Positions 8,879 to 17,629 are shown, counted from the stretch's first letter. The stretch: DNA of 63,795 nucleotides from Lachnoanaerobaculum sp. ICM7 (GCF_000287675.1 NZ_ALJL01000013.1:1-63795); one strand, 5' to 3'. Program-made: numbers and translations. Notes: generated by a model not told the origin, from the letters alone.

Positions 8879-9354
8879 TTTATTATATAGTGGGCAGTAT
8901 GTTATTTGCTGCGGCAGTGACGGATATACTTTGGAAGAAAGTTCCGAATATTATTATCTTCGGATATTTCCTTATCGGGGTATATACATTGCATTTAGAG
9001 TTTGTATTCAGAGTTTTTATTTCAATTATATTTTTTTCAATTCTTTACAGGCTTAGATTTTTTGGAGCCGGAGATATAAAGTTGTTTTCTTTGGTTATAG
9101 GATTTTTAGGTACATATGACGGGGTAAATGTGACTGTTACAGCATTGGTGCTGGCAGGAGCGGGTGCATTACTTTATATGATTTTCAGTAATCAGTTAAC
9201 AATCAGAATTACAATGCTTATAAACTATTGTATGAGAGTGCTTGCTACCGGAAAAATTGAAAAATATTATGAATACAGAAAAAGTGACAAGCATTTGATA
9301 CCTGTTTCTCCATATTTTTTGGCAGGCTTTATATTATGGAGGTGCTTTTGTTAA
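8875..9354 (+). CDS. Prepilin peptidase, TadV/CpaA type (copy 1)
   Basis: 159 residues, several transmembrane helices. The A24 peptidase signature is present: an Asp near residue 17 (VTDILWKKVPN) and GAGDIK near residue 65, whose aspartates form the catalytic pair. It removes the leader from Flp pilin and pseudopilins at the cytoplasmic face. It overlaps tadZ by 4 bases and the ATPase start by 7. A second, more diverged peptidase lies at 15579-16028. Confidence 0.85.
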   Translation: MIYYIVGSMLFAAAVTDILWKKVPNIIIFGYFLIGVYTLHLEFVFRVFISIIFFSILYRLRFFGAGDIKLFSLVIGFLGTYDGVNVTVTALVLAGAGALLYMIFSNQLTIRITMLINYCMRVLATGKIEKYYEYRKSDKHLIPVSPYFLAGFILWRCFC

Positions 9355-10613
9355 ACAGAAAAATAACAGATGAAGAGATTTTTAGAATACAGGTGGTTAA
9401 ACGTGAAGATGAGAGCGCAAATCAGGGCGAAAGCATTTATGAGCAGCTGAAAAGAGAAATAAGAGATGAGCTCTCAGACCTCAGAAATATAGAGGATGAA
9501 GAATTATATGAAATAATAGATCGTGAAATAGTACATAAGGAACATTCTTTTTATATTCCTCTTGAAGAAAAAATAAATATAAGAAATTCTCTTTTTGATT
9601 CGTTCAGAAGGCTGGATATACTGCAGGAGTTATTGGATTCCAAAGACATTACAGAGATAATGGTAAACGGGAAAGATGATATATTTGTGGAAAAATGTGG
9701 AAAAGTCATGAAATGGGATAAGAGCTTTGTGAGTAATGAGGTTTTGGAAGATATGATTCAGCAGATTGTAAGTAAGGTGAACAGAGTTGTAAATGTGTCT
9801 TCACCTATTGCAGATGCCAGACTCTCAGACGGTTCAAGAGTACATATTGTATTGCCGCCAATATCTCTGGACGGTCCGATTATTACAATCAGAAAGTTTC
9901 CGGAAGTTATAAGTATGGAGAGAATGATATCATACGGAACAATATCTGAAGAATGTGCAAATTTTTTGGAGATGCTGGTTTGCTCAGGATATAATATTTT
10001 TATTTCAGGTGGCACAAACTCGGGAAAAACCACATTTTTAAATGCACTCTCAAGCTATATACCAAAGGGGGAAAGAGTTATTACAATAGAGGATTCGGCG
10101 GAATTACAGCTGATGCATATAAAAAATATAGTAAGGCTTGAGACAAAAAATGCGACTTTAAGCGGTGACGGAAGTATCGGCATAGGAGATCTTATAAGGG
10201 CGTCACTTAGAATGAATCCCGACAGGATAATAGTCGGAGAAGTCAGAGGAAGAGAGGCGCTTGATATGCTGCAGGCTATGAATACCGGACATGACGGTTC
10301 ACTCAGTACAGGACATGGTAACAGTGCAAAGGATATGCTCTCAAGACTTGAAACCATGGTGCTAAGCGGTGCGGATCTGCCACTGGCGGCTATCAGATCG
10401 CAGATAGCAAGTGCCTTGGATATTTTGATACATCTTGGAAGACTCAGAGAGGGAGAAAGAAGAATGCTTGAGATTTTGGAGGTTTTGCCCTATGAAAATG
10501 GGGAGATTGGGCTTAATAAGCTCTATGAGTTCGATATGGAAGAAAAGGTACATAAAAAAGTCGGAGAACTTAAAAACAAACAAAAATTGTTCGCAGCAGG
10601 CTATAGATTATAA
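9348..10613 (+). CDS. TadA/CpaF-type secretion ATPase
   Basis: About 421 residues. It powers assembly of the Flp pilus at the inner membrane. An N-terminal CpaF-specific helical region is followed by the VirB11/PilT-like core: ITEIMVNGKDDIFVE, Walker A GGTNSGKTTFLNA near residue 220, an Asp-box-like stretch ITIEDSAEL, Walker B-like DRIIVGEVRGREALDML and a His box NTGHDGSLSTGHGN. I favour TTG 9348 as start because GGAGG (9338-9342) lies 5 bases upstream; ATG 9336 would put the site inside the coding sequence. Confidence 0.93.
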   Translation: MLNRKITDEEIFRIQVVKREDESANQGESIYEQLKREIRDELSDLRNIEDEELYEIIDREIVHKEHSFYIPLEEKINIRNSLFDSFRRLDILQELLDSKDITEIMVNGKDDIFVEKCGKVMKWDKSFVSNEVLEDMIQQIVSKVNRVVNVSSPIADARLSDGSRVHIVLPPISLDGPIITIRKFPEVISMERMISYGTISEECANFLEMLVCSGYNIFISGGTNSGKTTFLNALSSYIPKGERVITIEDSAELQLMHIKNIVRLETKNATLSGDGSIGIGDLIRASLRMNPDRIIVGEVRGREALDMLQAMNTGHDGSLSTGHGNSAKDMLSRLETMVLSGADLPLAAIRSQIASALDILIHLGRLREGERRMLEILEVLPYENGEIGLNKLYEFDMEEKVHKKVGELKNKQKLFAAGYRL

Positions 10614-11346
10614 CAGCTACAGATTTAGTGTTTCGGAGTGGCTAAAATACAGCCTTTTAGCCGTATTGGCAGCAGCTATAGGCTCTTATATATTCTATAA
10701 AAGTATAATCATATTTTCTTGTCTTTTACCATTCTGTTTTTTATACCCCAATTTAAAAAGAAAAGAATTGATTGCAGCAAAAAAGCGCAGACTTGTAGTG
10801 GAGTTTAAGGAAGCGATAATGATACTTTCATCACTTTTAAATGCAGGATATTCATTGGAAAACTCCGTAAAGGAAGCTTTGGTGGAGTTAAGACTTTTAT
10901 ATGTTAAAGATAATCTGATAATAAAAGAATTTGAATATATAAATCAGCTTATTTATATGAATATCAGTGTTGAAAGGGCATTTGACGATCTGGCCTACAG
11001 AAGTCACAGCGAAGATATAAGAAGCTTTGCAAAGGTTTTAAGGATTGCAAAAAGAAGCGGCGGTGAACTTGAAAGTATTATCGCACATACGGTTGGTGTT
11101 ATAGGTGATAAGGTGAGAATAAAGGAAGAGATAATAACCATGACAACTGCAAAGCGGTTTGAACAGAACGTTATGAATATATTTCCGCTTTTTATAGTTT
11201 TATATATTGATATAAGCTCACCGGGGTTTTTCAATATTATGTATACAACTATTATCGGAAGAGTCTGCATGAGTATAGGACTTATAGTCTATTTATTTGC
11301 GATTTATATCTCAAAGAGACTTTTAAATATAGAGGTAAGCCTATGA
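10492..11346 (+). CDS. TadB-type inner-membrane platform protein
   Basis: GspF-related polytopic protein of about 284 residues, with helices near SLLAVLAAAIGSYIFY and at the C-terminus. The GspF-like cytoplasmic part runs from EFKEAIMILSSLLNAGYSLE to AKVLRIAKRSGGELESII. It works with TadA and TadC as the pilus assembly platform. The start is uncertain: ATG 10492 has GGAGG 9 bases upstream but makes a 122-base overlap with the ATPase gene, and no ATG, GTG or TTG is available between 10570 and 10640. ATG 10435 is a longer alternative. The last codon overlaps tadC by 4 bases. Confidence 0.82.
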   Translation: MKMGRLGLISSMSSIWKKRYIKKSENLKTNKNCSQQAIDYNSYRFSVSEWLKYSLLAVLAAAIGSYIFYKSIIIFSCLLPFCFLYPNLKRKELIAAKKRRLVVEFKEAIMILSSLLNAGYSLENSVKEALVELRLLYVKDNLIIKEFEYINQLIYMNISVERAFDDLAYRSHSEDIRSFAKVLRIAKRSGGELESIIAHTVGVIGDKVRIKEEIITMTTAKRFEQNVMNIFPLFIVLYIDISSPGFFNIMYTTIIGRVCMSIGLIVYLFAIYISKRLLNIEVSL

Positions 11347-12572
11347 AAAAGTATTTGAGGTTAATCTTTTTAAATAATTTAAAATGTTGGCTGATTATAA
11401 CAGCGAGTTTTGTGATTTTCGGTATCTGCAATTCTTTTTTAAAAGTAAATAAGGTAGAAGATAATTATATCAACAGACCGGGGGTAGATGAATATGATAC
11501 CGAGATGGAAATAGAGGTTGAAGGTTTACTTGATAAGCCGCAAAGAATAGAGATACCTGTAACAAAGAGAACTTATTCAAAAGATGAGGCAAAGGAGGCT
11601 ATAAAAAAAGGTCTGGAAGAGATACTTTTAACACTTCCGGGTGAAAATTCTTCATTGCAAAATATTACCTCAGATTTGAATTTGACAAATGAAATAAGCG
11701 ATTTGGGCCTCAGTGTAAGATGGGATTTCGGCGAGAGTGAACTTATAGATATTTTGGGAAATGTACATAATGAAAATCTCAAAGAAAACAGAAATATTGA
11801 TATAGAGGTGAGCTTAAGTTATGAAACTTACGAGGAAAGCTATATTATTCCCGTAACAGTATGTCCGAAAATATTATCAAATGATGAAAGGCTTTTAAAG
11901 GGGCTGATTGATAAGATAGCGATTGCCGATAAGGAATCAATTCAAAAAGACGGTTATACTCTGCCTGATACTTATGACGGTAAAAGTCTTATATATCACT
12001 ATGGTGAAGCGTTTAACTTTAATATTATTCCGATTATGGGAATAATTATAGCGATACTTTTATATTTACAGGAAAAGGAGAAAGAAAGAAAAAGCACAGA
12101 AAAGAGAAAAAGGGAGCTTATGAAGGATTATCCGGATATAGTTTCAAAACTGATAGTATTTATAGGTGCCGGACTTTCTGTCAGACAGTCATGGGAAAGC
12201 ATAGTTATAGATTATGAGAATGAGTGTAAAGAGAACAATGAAAGAAGATATGCCTATGAGGAAATGGTAAAGGCTCTGGCAAAACTGAAAACCGGAATAT
12301 ATGAGAATACGGTATACAAGGATTTCGGCAGGAGCTGTGCCCTTAGGCAATATATGAAATTGGCATCACTTTTAGAACAAAACAGAAGGAACGGACTTGC
12401 AAATCTGCACAGTCTCCTAAGTATGGAGTCACAAAGTGCATGGGATGAGAGGATAAATTTGGCAAGAAGAGAAGGCGAGGAGTTAAATACAAAGCTGCTT
12501 TTACCGCTTTTTATGATGTTACTTATAGTGATGATGATAATAATTGTACCTGCATTGTTGATATTTTATTGA
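11343..12572 (+). CDS. TadC-type platform protein with large extracytoplasmic domain
   Basis: 409 residues, longer than a typical TadC (about 300). A signal-anchor helix (17-33) leads into about 190 acidic residues of unknown fold, predicted outside the membrane. A second helix (about 226-242, IIPIMGIIIAILLYL) follows, then a GspF-like cytoplasmic segment (SKLIVFIGAGLSVRQSWE) and C-terminal helices (LLPLFMMLLIVMMI). By position and C-terminal half it is the TadC partner of TadB. The extracytoplasmic insert has no family I recognise. Confidence 0.8.
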   Translation: MKKYLRLIFLNNLKCWLIITASFVIFGICNSFLKVNKVEDNYINRPGVDEYDTEMEIEVEGLLDKPQRIEIPVTKRTYSKDEAKEAIKKGLEEILLTLPGENSSLQNITSDLNLTNEISDLGLSVRWDFGESELIDILGNVHNENLKENRNIDIEVSLSYETYEESYIIPVTVCPKILSNDERLLKGLIDKIAIADKESIQKDGYTLPDTYDGKSLIYHYGEAFNFNIIPIMGIIIAILLYLQEKEKERKSTEKRKRELMKDYPDIVSKLIVFIGAGLSVRQSWESIVIDYENECKENNERRYAYEEMVKALAKLKTGIYENTVYKDFGRSCALRQYMKLASLLEQNRRNGLANLHSLLSMESQSAWDERINLARREGEELNTKLLLPLFMMLLIVMMIIIVPALLIFY

Positions 12573-12600
12573 TTTGATAAAAGCAATGTGAATTTTATAA
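12573..12600 (+). promoter_or_regulatory. Probable dedicated promoter for the Flp pilin gene
   Basis: TTGATA (12573-12578), a 16-base spacer and TATAAA (12595-12600), lying in the only real gap of the Tad locus, immediately before the pilin RBS. It would let pilin be made in excess over the machinery. Confidence 0.55.
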
Positions 12601-12618
12601 AAATAGAGAGGAGTAAGT

Positions 12619-12795
12619 ATGTTGGAGTTTTGGAAAGATTTTATGGGAAATGAAGACGGTGTCGGTGTAGTGGAGATCGTTTTGGTTTTAGTGGTTTTGA
12701 TAGGTCTGGTACTTATATTTAAAGGAAATATCAGTAAGCTTATGAACAATATCTTCAAGGAAATCAATAAGAAATCAAAAGAGGTATATAATTGA
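12619..12795 (+). CDS. Flp-type major pilin (Flp1-like)
   Basis: 58 residues: a short leader MLEFWKDFMGNEDG, then VGVVEIVLVLVVLIGLVLIF as the hydrophobic core and a basic C-terminal tail (NNIFKEINKKSKEVYN). The glycine before VGVVE and the Glu five residues after the cleavage point match the prepilin peptidase site of Flp pilins. A GAGGAG RBS precedes the ATG. The size is right for the Flp1-like family. This is probably the structural subunit of the pilus whose machinery surrounds it. Its stop overlaps the TTG start of the next gene. Confidence 0.88.
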   Translation: MLEFWKDFMGNEDGVGVVEIVLVLVVLIGLVLIFKGNISKLMNNIFKEINKKSKEVYN

Positions 12796-14696
12796 GAAAA
12801 AGCGGTTCCGTTACCGTCTTTATATGTCTGATATTTGTCTGTATCAGTGCTTTAATATGCGGGCTTTTGGAGTCTGCAAGGACATCGGGAGCAAGATTTT
12901 ATTTACAGGTGGCAGGAGACTCCGCAATTGATTCGGTCTTCAGCAGATATCATAGAAAGCTTTGGGAGAATTACAGGATATTCGGTCTGGAAAGTTACAG
13001 TGATGAGAATGTAAAAGATATGATGCTTTTATATATGGACCCTTATATAAAAAACAGCGGAATGTACAGGATTCAAAATCCGCACGTGAATTTAAATAAG
13101 AAAATATATTTAAATGACAATGGTGGAATGTATCTCGAGCAGGAGATTGTTGATTATATGGGCCTTGGAACTTTTGAATCTATATTTGACAGTTCTCCCG
13201 ATAAGCTTTGGAAAGATATAGAGGATGCTAAGAGTATGGAAAAGGTTACTTCCGACTATGGTCTTAGTTCAAGAGAAGCAATTGAAGTTGAGAAGGTTTT
13301 AAAAAGACTTTCTGAAAATATTTCAGAGCAGGAGAAAATAAGATCTGAAATGAAATCGTCACTTGGTGCAAGAAATCTCACAGAGATAAAAAAGCTTTGT
13401 AAGAATCTGAAAAAGGTATTAAAAAAAGTTCCGGATCTTATAAAAAAGTATGAAAATAAAGCCGATAAATTATCGAAGAAAATCGGAGAGATAAAAGAAA
13501 AAAATGCAGAAAGCATGTCAAAGCTCTCAGAGAACAACAGAGCATATATTGAAGGAGAAACGGAAAAGTTTAAAGACTACGCAGATAAGGACGGTGAAAG
13601 AAGACTTGAGGTGGTAGCACTTGGCGGACTTTCCGAGAGTATGATAAGGGAAATCGAGCATCTGGAAGGCGATATTGAAATACTTCAGGAAAGAATAGCT
13701 GAGGCGTCAGATGATGAAGAAGATGAGCACAGTAGTGAAATAAGCGAAGGCTGGGATAATGTGAGTGATGATATAAATTCACTTACAGAAATGAGAATGA
13801 ACTTCAGGCATGGAATATCTGATGAAGTTAAGGAAGATCAGCTAAAGCAACTGAAAGAACTGATTTCCGACGGCATATTCTCTCTCGTGATTCCTGAAAA
13901 CAGAGAGGTTTCAAATAAAAGTATAAACAGACTCGCTCTTCCTTCAAATGCTGTCACAGGAGGATATACAGGCAGAAATCTTGCAGAAAGACTTCTTATA
14001 AATGAGTATATCGGAACATACTTTGCCGACTTTACAGATGATATAAAGACACCTCTTTCATATGAGCTTGAGTATATATTAAACGGAAAAGACTCGGACA
14101 GGGAGAATCTTGAAAACATTGTGGCGGATCTTCTTGCAATAAGAGAGGGATTAAACTATATGCATATCATATCCGATGCCGATAAGATGCAAAGAGCCGG
14201 AGAGCTTGCCGAGGTAATCAGCGGTGTGATATGTCTGCCTGAAATAACATTTCTTATCAAGTTTTTGATAATAGCGGTATGGGCTTTGGTGGAATCGGCT
14301 ATAGATATCAAATGCCTTTTATCAGGGGGCAAGGTACCTATAATAAAGACGAAAGATGATTGGAAGGCGGATCTTGACACGATATTTGAAGTTTTGGAAA
14401 ACAGGGCTTTAGGCAATAAGGATTCCGAACGTGGTATCAACTATGAGGGATATTTGAAAATGCTTTTATATATAGAAGATCCCGTAAAAAGAAATTTCAG
14501 AATGATGGATATAATGCAGCTTGATATAGGTGTGAGCCAAAACGACTTTTTAATGCAGAATATGATATACGGTATTGATGCAAATATAAGCTGTGGAGCA
14601 AGAAGAGTATTCAGCGAAATATCATATTTTTCCAAAGAGTTTGCAGGTCTTAATTCAAGCTATGAGATGCAGGTTAAAGTGGAGAAAATATATTGA
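12792..14696 (+). CDS. DUF5702-like Tad-locus pseudopilin or surface protein
   Basis: 634 residues from TTG 12792 (GAGG site in the pilin tail). The N-terminus RKSGSVTVFICLIFVCISAL is a TadE/TadG-like signal anchor. A long Lys/Glu-rich coiled coil covers about 150-340, and a second hydrophobic stretch lies near 485-510 (FLIKFLIIAVWALVESA). I recall this architecture as DUF5702, found beside Tad genes in Clostridia; the function is not established. It probably sits in the membrane with the coiled coil outside, as a minor pilin or assembly factor. Confidence 0.7.
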   Translation: MRKSGSVTVFICLIFVCISALICGLLESARTSGARFYLQVAGDSAIDSVFSRYHRKLWENYRIFGLESYSDENVKDMMLLYMDPYIKNSGMYRIQNPHVNLNKKIYLNDNGGMYLEQEIVDYMGLGTFESIFDSSPDKLWKDIEDAKSMEKVTSDYGLSSREAIEVEKVLKRLSENISEQEKIRSEMKSSLGARNLTEIKKLCKNLKKVLKKVPDLIKKYENKADKLSKKIGEIKEKNAESMSKLSENNRAYIEGETEKFKDYADKDGERRLEVVALGGLSESMIREIEHLEGDIEILQERIAEASDDEEDEHSSEISEGWDNVSDDINSLTEMRMNFRHGISDEVKEDQLKQLKELISDGIFSLVIPENREVSNKSINRLALPSNAVTGGYTGRNLAERLLINEYIGTYFADFTDDIKTPLSYELEYILNGKDSDRENLENIVADLLAIREGLNYMHIISDADKMQRAGELAEVISGVICLPEITFLIKFLIIAVWALVESAIDIKCLLSGGKVPIIKTKDDWKADLDTIFEVLENRALGNKDSERGINYEGYLKMLLYIEDPVKRNFRMMDIMQLDIGVSQNDFLMQNMIYGIDANISCGARRVFSEISYFSKEFAGLNSSYEMQVKVEKIY

Positions 14697-14709
14697 AGGG
14701 AGGTTTTGT

Positions 14710-15582
14710 ATGTCCTCTTATAATGAAAATTTTAAAAATAAAAAAATGAAAGCTCTCCAAGCATGCAGGTATAAGAGGGCGCACAAAGCCTCTCTCAGTG
14801 TAGAGGCGGCCATGTGTTTCAGCCTGTTTATTATAGCTATGGCGGTACTTATAATGCCTTTTGATATGATGAACACCAATAGAAAAATCAGAGGAATTGC
14901 CGAAGCTGTATGTAAGGATTCCTGTCAGTATGCATATACATATTACCGATTTACGGGTAATGCAAGAGAAGAAGAAAATGAAAATTATGATCATGAAGCT
15001 ATGGAAAATGTAAAGGGAGTATTTGCAGGTGGAGCAATAGGAAGCTTTGTGGTTGCAAAAATAAATACTGAGGTGAAAGATAAGAATATAAGTAATATTC
15101 ACGGACTTTTATCAACCTGTATGTCTGACGGTGAGACCATATATATAAGAATAGATTACAAATATTCACTTCCGATAGGGATATTTAAAAATTCAATCAA
15201 TCAGACTGTGGTAGCTTCAAGAAGAGCGTGGATAGGTGCGGATGGTGGAAAAGAATCCGGAAATTCGGATGATGAAGAATATGTTTATATAGGCAGGAAC
15301 TCGACCAGGTATCATTTAGATCCAAGATGCCACTATCTTTATAATGATTTACGTTCCGTACCTTTGTCTGAAATAGCTGGTATAAGGAATGATAGCGGAG
15401 CAAGGTATCAACCATGTGAAAGATGTGGAAACAGAGCAGGAACAACAGTTTATATAATGCCTTCAGGCACGAGATATCACAGTGATCCGGATTGCAGTGC
15501 AATCATAGCTTATGTACAAAGAGTTAAGCTCTCGGATGTGGAGCATTTGGGAGTATGTTCTTACTGTGGAGGTAGACATTGA
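14710..15582 (+). CDS. TadE-like pseudopilin with two C-terminal Cys/His repeats
   Basis: 290 residues from ATG 14710, which has GGGAGG at 14698-14703; an upstream in-frame ATG at 14593 lies inside the previous gene and is unlikely. The N-terminal prepilin-like segment ASLSVEAAMCFSLFIIAMAV has the Glu five residues into the mature part. The C-terminal 100 residues hold two copies of one motif: YIGRNSTRYHLDPRCHYL ... PCERCG and YIMPSGTRYHSDPDCSAI ... CSYCGG. That Cys/His arrangement resembles the small repeat found at the end of some secreted nucleases and may bind metal. The fusion to a pseudopilin is unusual. Confidence 0.75.
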   Translation: MSSYNENFKNKKMKALQACRYKRAHKASLSVEAAMCFSLFIIAMAVLIMPFDMMNTNRKIRGIAEAVCKDSCQYAYTYYRFTGNAREEENENYDHEAMENVKGVFAGGAIGSFVVAKINTEVKDKNISNIHGLLSTCMSDGETIYIRIDYKYSLPIGIFKNSINQTVVASRRAWIGADGGKESGNSDDEEYVYIGRNSTRYHLDPRCHYLYNDLRSVPLSEIAGIRNDSGARYQPCERCGNRAGTTVYIMPSGTRYHSDPDCSAIIAYVQRVKLSDVEHLGVCSYCGGRH

Positions 15583-16028
15583 GTATTGAACTTGTGGAAA
15601 AGATGATTTTAATAATATTTTTGCTTATTTTTACATTTCAGGATATCAGAAAAAAAGAGATATACACCTTTGGAGTGGTTTTATTTTACATAATGATCAT
15701 AGATATTCAGATATATAAGTTTATTATGGGGAGCAGTATAGATATTAAGAATACAGTATTTGGAATATTTAGCGGTTTTTTATTATTGCCACTTTCAAAG
15801 TTTAATATCTTGGGAGAGGGAGATGCTCTTGTCTTTATAGGCTGCGGAGCGATTCTGGGTTTAAAAGGAAATATACTTTTGTTTTTTGTATCGGTTTTTA
15901 TAGTTTCAATATATGCTCTTTTTATGAGCCTATATTACATGGTAAAAAAGCGTAGAATAAAAGGAGTCAGAGTGGCAATGCTTCCTTTTATAACTATGGC
16001 AAATTGCATTATATGGTTATGTGTATGA
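15579..16028 (+). CDS. Prepilin peptidase-like A24 protein (copy 2)
   Basis: 149 residues from TTG 15579, with GGAGGTAGACA just upstream. Four or more membrane helices. The catalytic pair is recognisable: FQDIRKKEI near residue 20 and LGEGDALVFIG near residue 83 (GxGD motif). It is diverged from copy 1 (GAGDIK; 8875-9354). It sits between two pseudopilin genes, overlapping both by 4 bases, so it may process those substrates rather than the major pilin. Confidence 0.78.
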   Translation: MSIELVEKMILIIFLLIFTFQDIRKKEIYTFGVVLFYIMIIDIQIYKFIMGSSIDIKNTVFGIFSGFLLLPLSKFNILGEGDALVFIGCGAILGLKGNILLFFVSVFIVSIYALFMSLYYMVKKRRIKGVRVAMLPFITMANCIIWLCV

Positions 16029-16414
16029 AGAAGAGTTTGAGAGCAAGTTTTACAGTGGAGATAACTTATATTATATTTTTTATATTTATGGGTATCGCTT
16101 TTATAATAGGATACAGCATAGATAAACATACGGAAACAGTTGACAGTATTGAGATGCATCTACTGCTTGAGAGATTGGCACATGATGAGGAAAATATGGG
16201 ATATGATACGGAAAGGTTAAAGTCTTTAGTTGAGTTAAAGGGCAATAAAGCTGTAAAAATAAAGGAACATAAATTTTCCGTAGAAGGAGAGCAGGGAAAT
16301 CAGAGTATCAGAGTGGCTGTCTATGATCCCGAGGGCTATATAAGAGCGACTACAGCATTGGAGGGGATATATGAAAGACTTAAAGGTCAGTTATCAGAGG
16401 AATCTGAAGAGTAA
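16025..16414 (+). CDS. Small TadE-like pseudopilin
   Basis: 129 residues from ATG 16025, overlapping the peptidase stop as ATGA. A basic leader MKKSLRA is followed by SFTVEITYIIFFIFMGIAF, a prepilin-like cleavage and polymerisation segment with Glu at position +5. The rest is a short soluble domain (FSVEGEQGNQSIRVAVYD). It is probably a minor pilin of this locus. No named family is certain. Confidence 0.7.
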   Translation: MKKSLRASFTVEITYIIFFIFMGIAFIIGYSIDKHTETVDSIEMHLLLERLAHDEENMGYDTERLKSLVELKGNKAVKIKEHKFSVEGEQGNQSIRVAVYDPEGYIRATTALEGIYERLKGQLSEESEE

Positions 16415-17504
16415 TCAGCTTATATTTGAGCCGGAGGAAAGTTTTTTGCTTGAGTTAAAAAGTAAATATGCCTTTGAACTGGGTATGATAGAGCATAACA
16501 ATATCAAAAATTTCTTGAAGCCTTTTATAAAAAGGCTGAACTCTAAAATAGAGATTTGTTATGATATAAGCTCACTACAGCCGGTATCAAGAATTTTTGA
16601 AGTAAAAACATTGAATGCAGAAGAAATAAAATCATTTATTATCGAAATAATAACAGCCACAAAATCATTGGAAGAATTTTTACTTGAAGCATCATCAATA
16701 GTACTGGATCCGGAATATATTTTTTCGGATTTGGACCTTAAGAGATTCTCATTTCTATACATTCCAAGAAACGAAGATAATAAGGATGAGATGCAAGTAT
16801 TATTGGAAAATATTTTAAATAACATCAATAAGGAAGATAAAGACTGTTTGATAACGGTATACGGGATGCTGAAGGAATGTCAAAAAAGAGATTTCACTAT
16901 AAATGATTTAGAAGAAATTTTGGACTCTAATATAAAGAAAGCGGATAAGGAGCAGGTTACCTTTAAAGAAATAATTCCTGAGAATATTGATGAAAAAGAG
17001 AGGAATAAAAATAAATTCAATATCTTCGGAGGCATTTTTAAGAATCAAAAAGTGAAGTCTCAGGATGAGGAATCAAAATTCCTTGAAAAGGTATTTGAGG
17101 GTTATGAGTCAAATGTCAATGCCGCATATATAAATGAGGATAAGGCTTTATTTACAGTACCTGATGAAGAAATAGGAAGTACCGTACTGCTCACGGATAT
17201 AAAGGTAAAAAGTTCGGGAAGATTTTTAAGAACGGTAAACGGAAAGGAAGATATAGAGCTTTCATATTTACCCTTTATTATAGGAAAACAGGAAAGAGTA
17301 TGTGATTATGTTCTTGATACGGATGGAGTAAGCAGAATGCATCTCAAATTCTTTGAAAAAGATAATGAAATTTATGCAAGAGATCTAAACTCAAGAAACG
17401 GAACATATGTCAACGGAAGGAAACTTGAAAATGAAGAAAATATAAGGCTGTATAATGGTGATTCCGTCAATATCTGCGGTATAAGTTATATATTGGAGAT
17501 ATAA
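16371..17504 (+). CDS. DUF6382-like protein with C-terminal FHA domain
   Basis: 377 residues; a GGAGGGGAT site lies inside the preceding gene, which it overlaps by 44 bases. The N-terminal 200 residues resemble the DUF6382 domain found with Tad genes in Clostridia. The FHA domain (about 285-377) keeps the key residues: FIIGKQ at strand 3, SRMHLKF and DLNSRNGTYVNG. FHA domains bind phosphothreonine, so the protein probably couples Ser/Thr phosphorylation to pilus control. No kinase gene is in the window. It is cytosolic, with no signal or membrane helix. Last gene of the Tad run. Confidence 0.82.
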   Translation: MKDLKVSYQRNLKSNQLIFEPEESFLLELKSKYAFELGMIEHNNIKNFLKPFIKRLNSKIEICYDISSLQPVSRIFEVKTLNAEEIKSFIIEIITATKSLEEFLLEASSIVLDPEYIFSDLDLKRFSFLYIPRNEDNKDEMQVLLENILNNINKEDKDCLITVYGMLKECQKRDFTINDLEEILDSNIKKADKEQVTFKEIIPENIDEKERNKNKFNIFGGIFKNQKVKSQDEESKFLEKVFEGYESNVNAAYINEDKALFTVPDEEIGSTVLLTDIKVKSSGRFLRTVNGKEDIELSYLPFIIGKQERVCDYVLDTDGVSRMHLKFFEKDNEIYARDLNSRNGTYVNGRKLENEENIRLYNGDSVNICGISYILEI

Positions 17505-17510
17505 TTATTC

Positions 17511-17538
17511 TTGATAGTTTTCGTATCTATGTTATACT
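17511..17538 (+). promoter_or_regulatory. Sigma-A promoter of the sortase gene
   Basis: TTGATA (17511-17516), a 16-base spacer and TATACT (17533-17538), inside the 125-base gap after the Tad locus. Confidence 0.6.
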
Positions 17539-17629
17539 TTATAAAATCATTAAGAAAGTTGTTATGGCTTTTTATTTGTAAAGGGAATAATATTGTAAAA
17601 GGCTGTATAGTGATGATTAGGAGAAGAAA

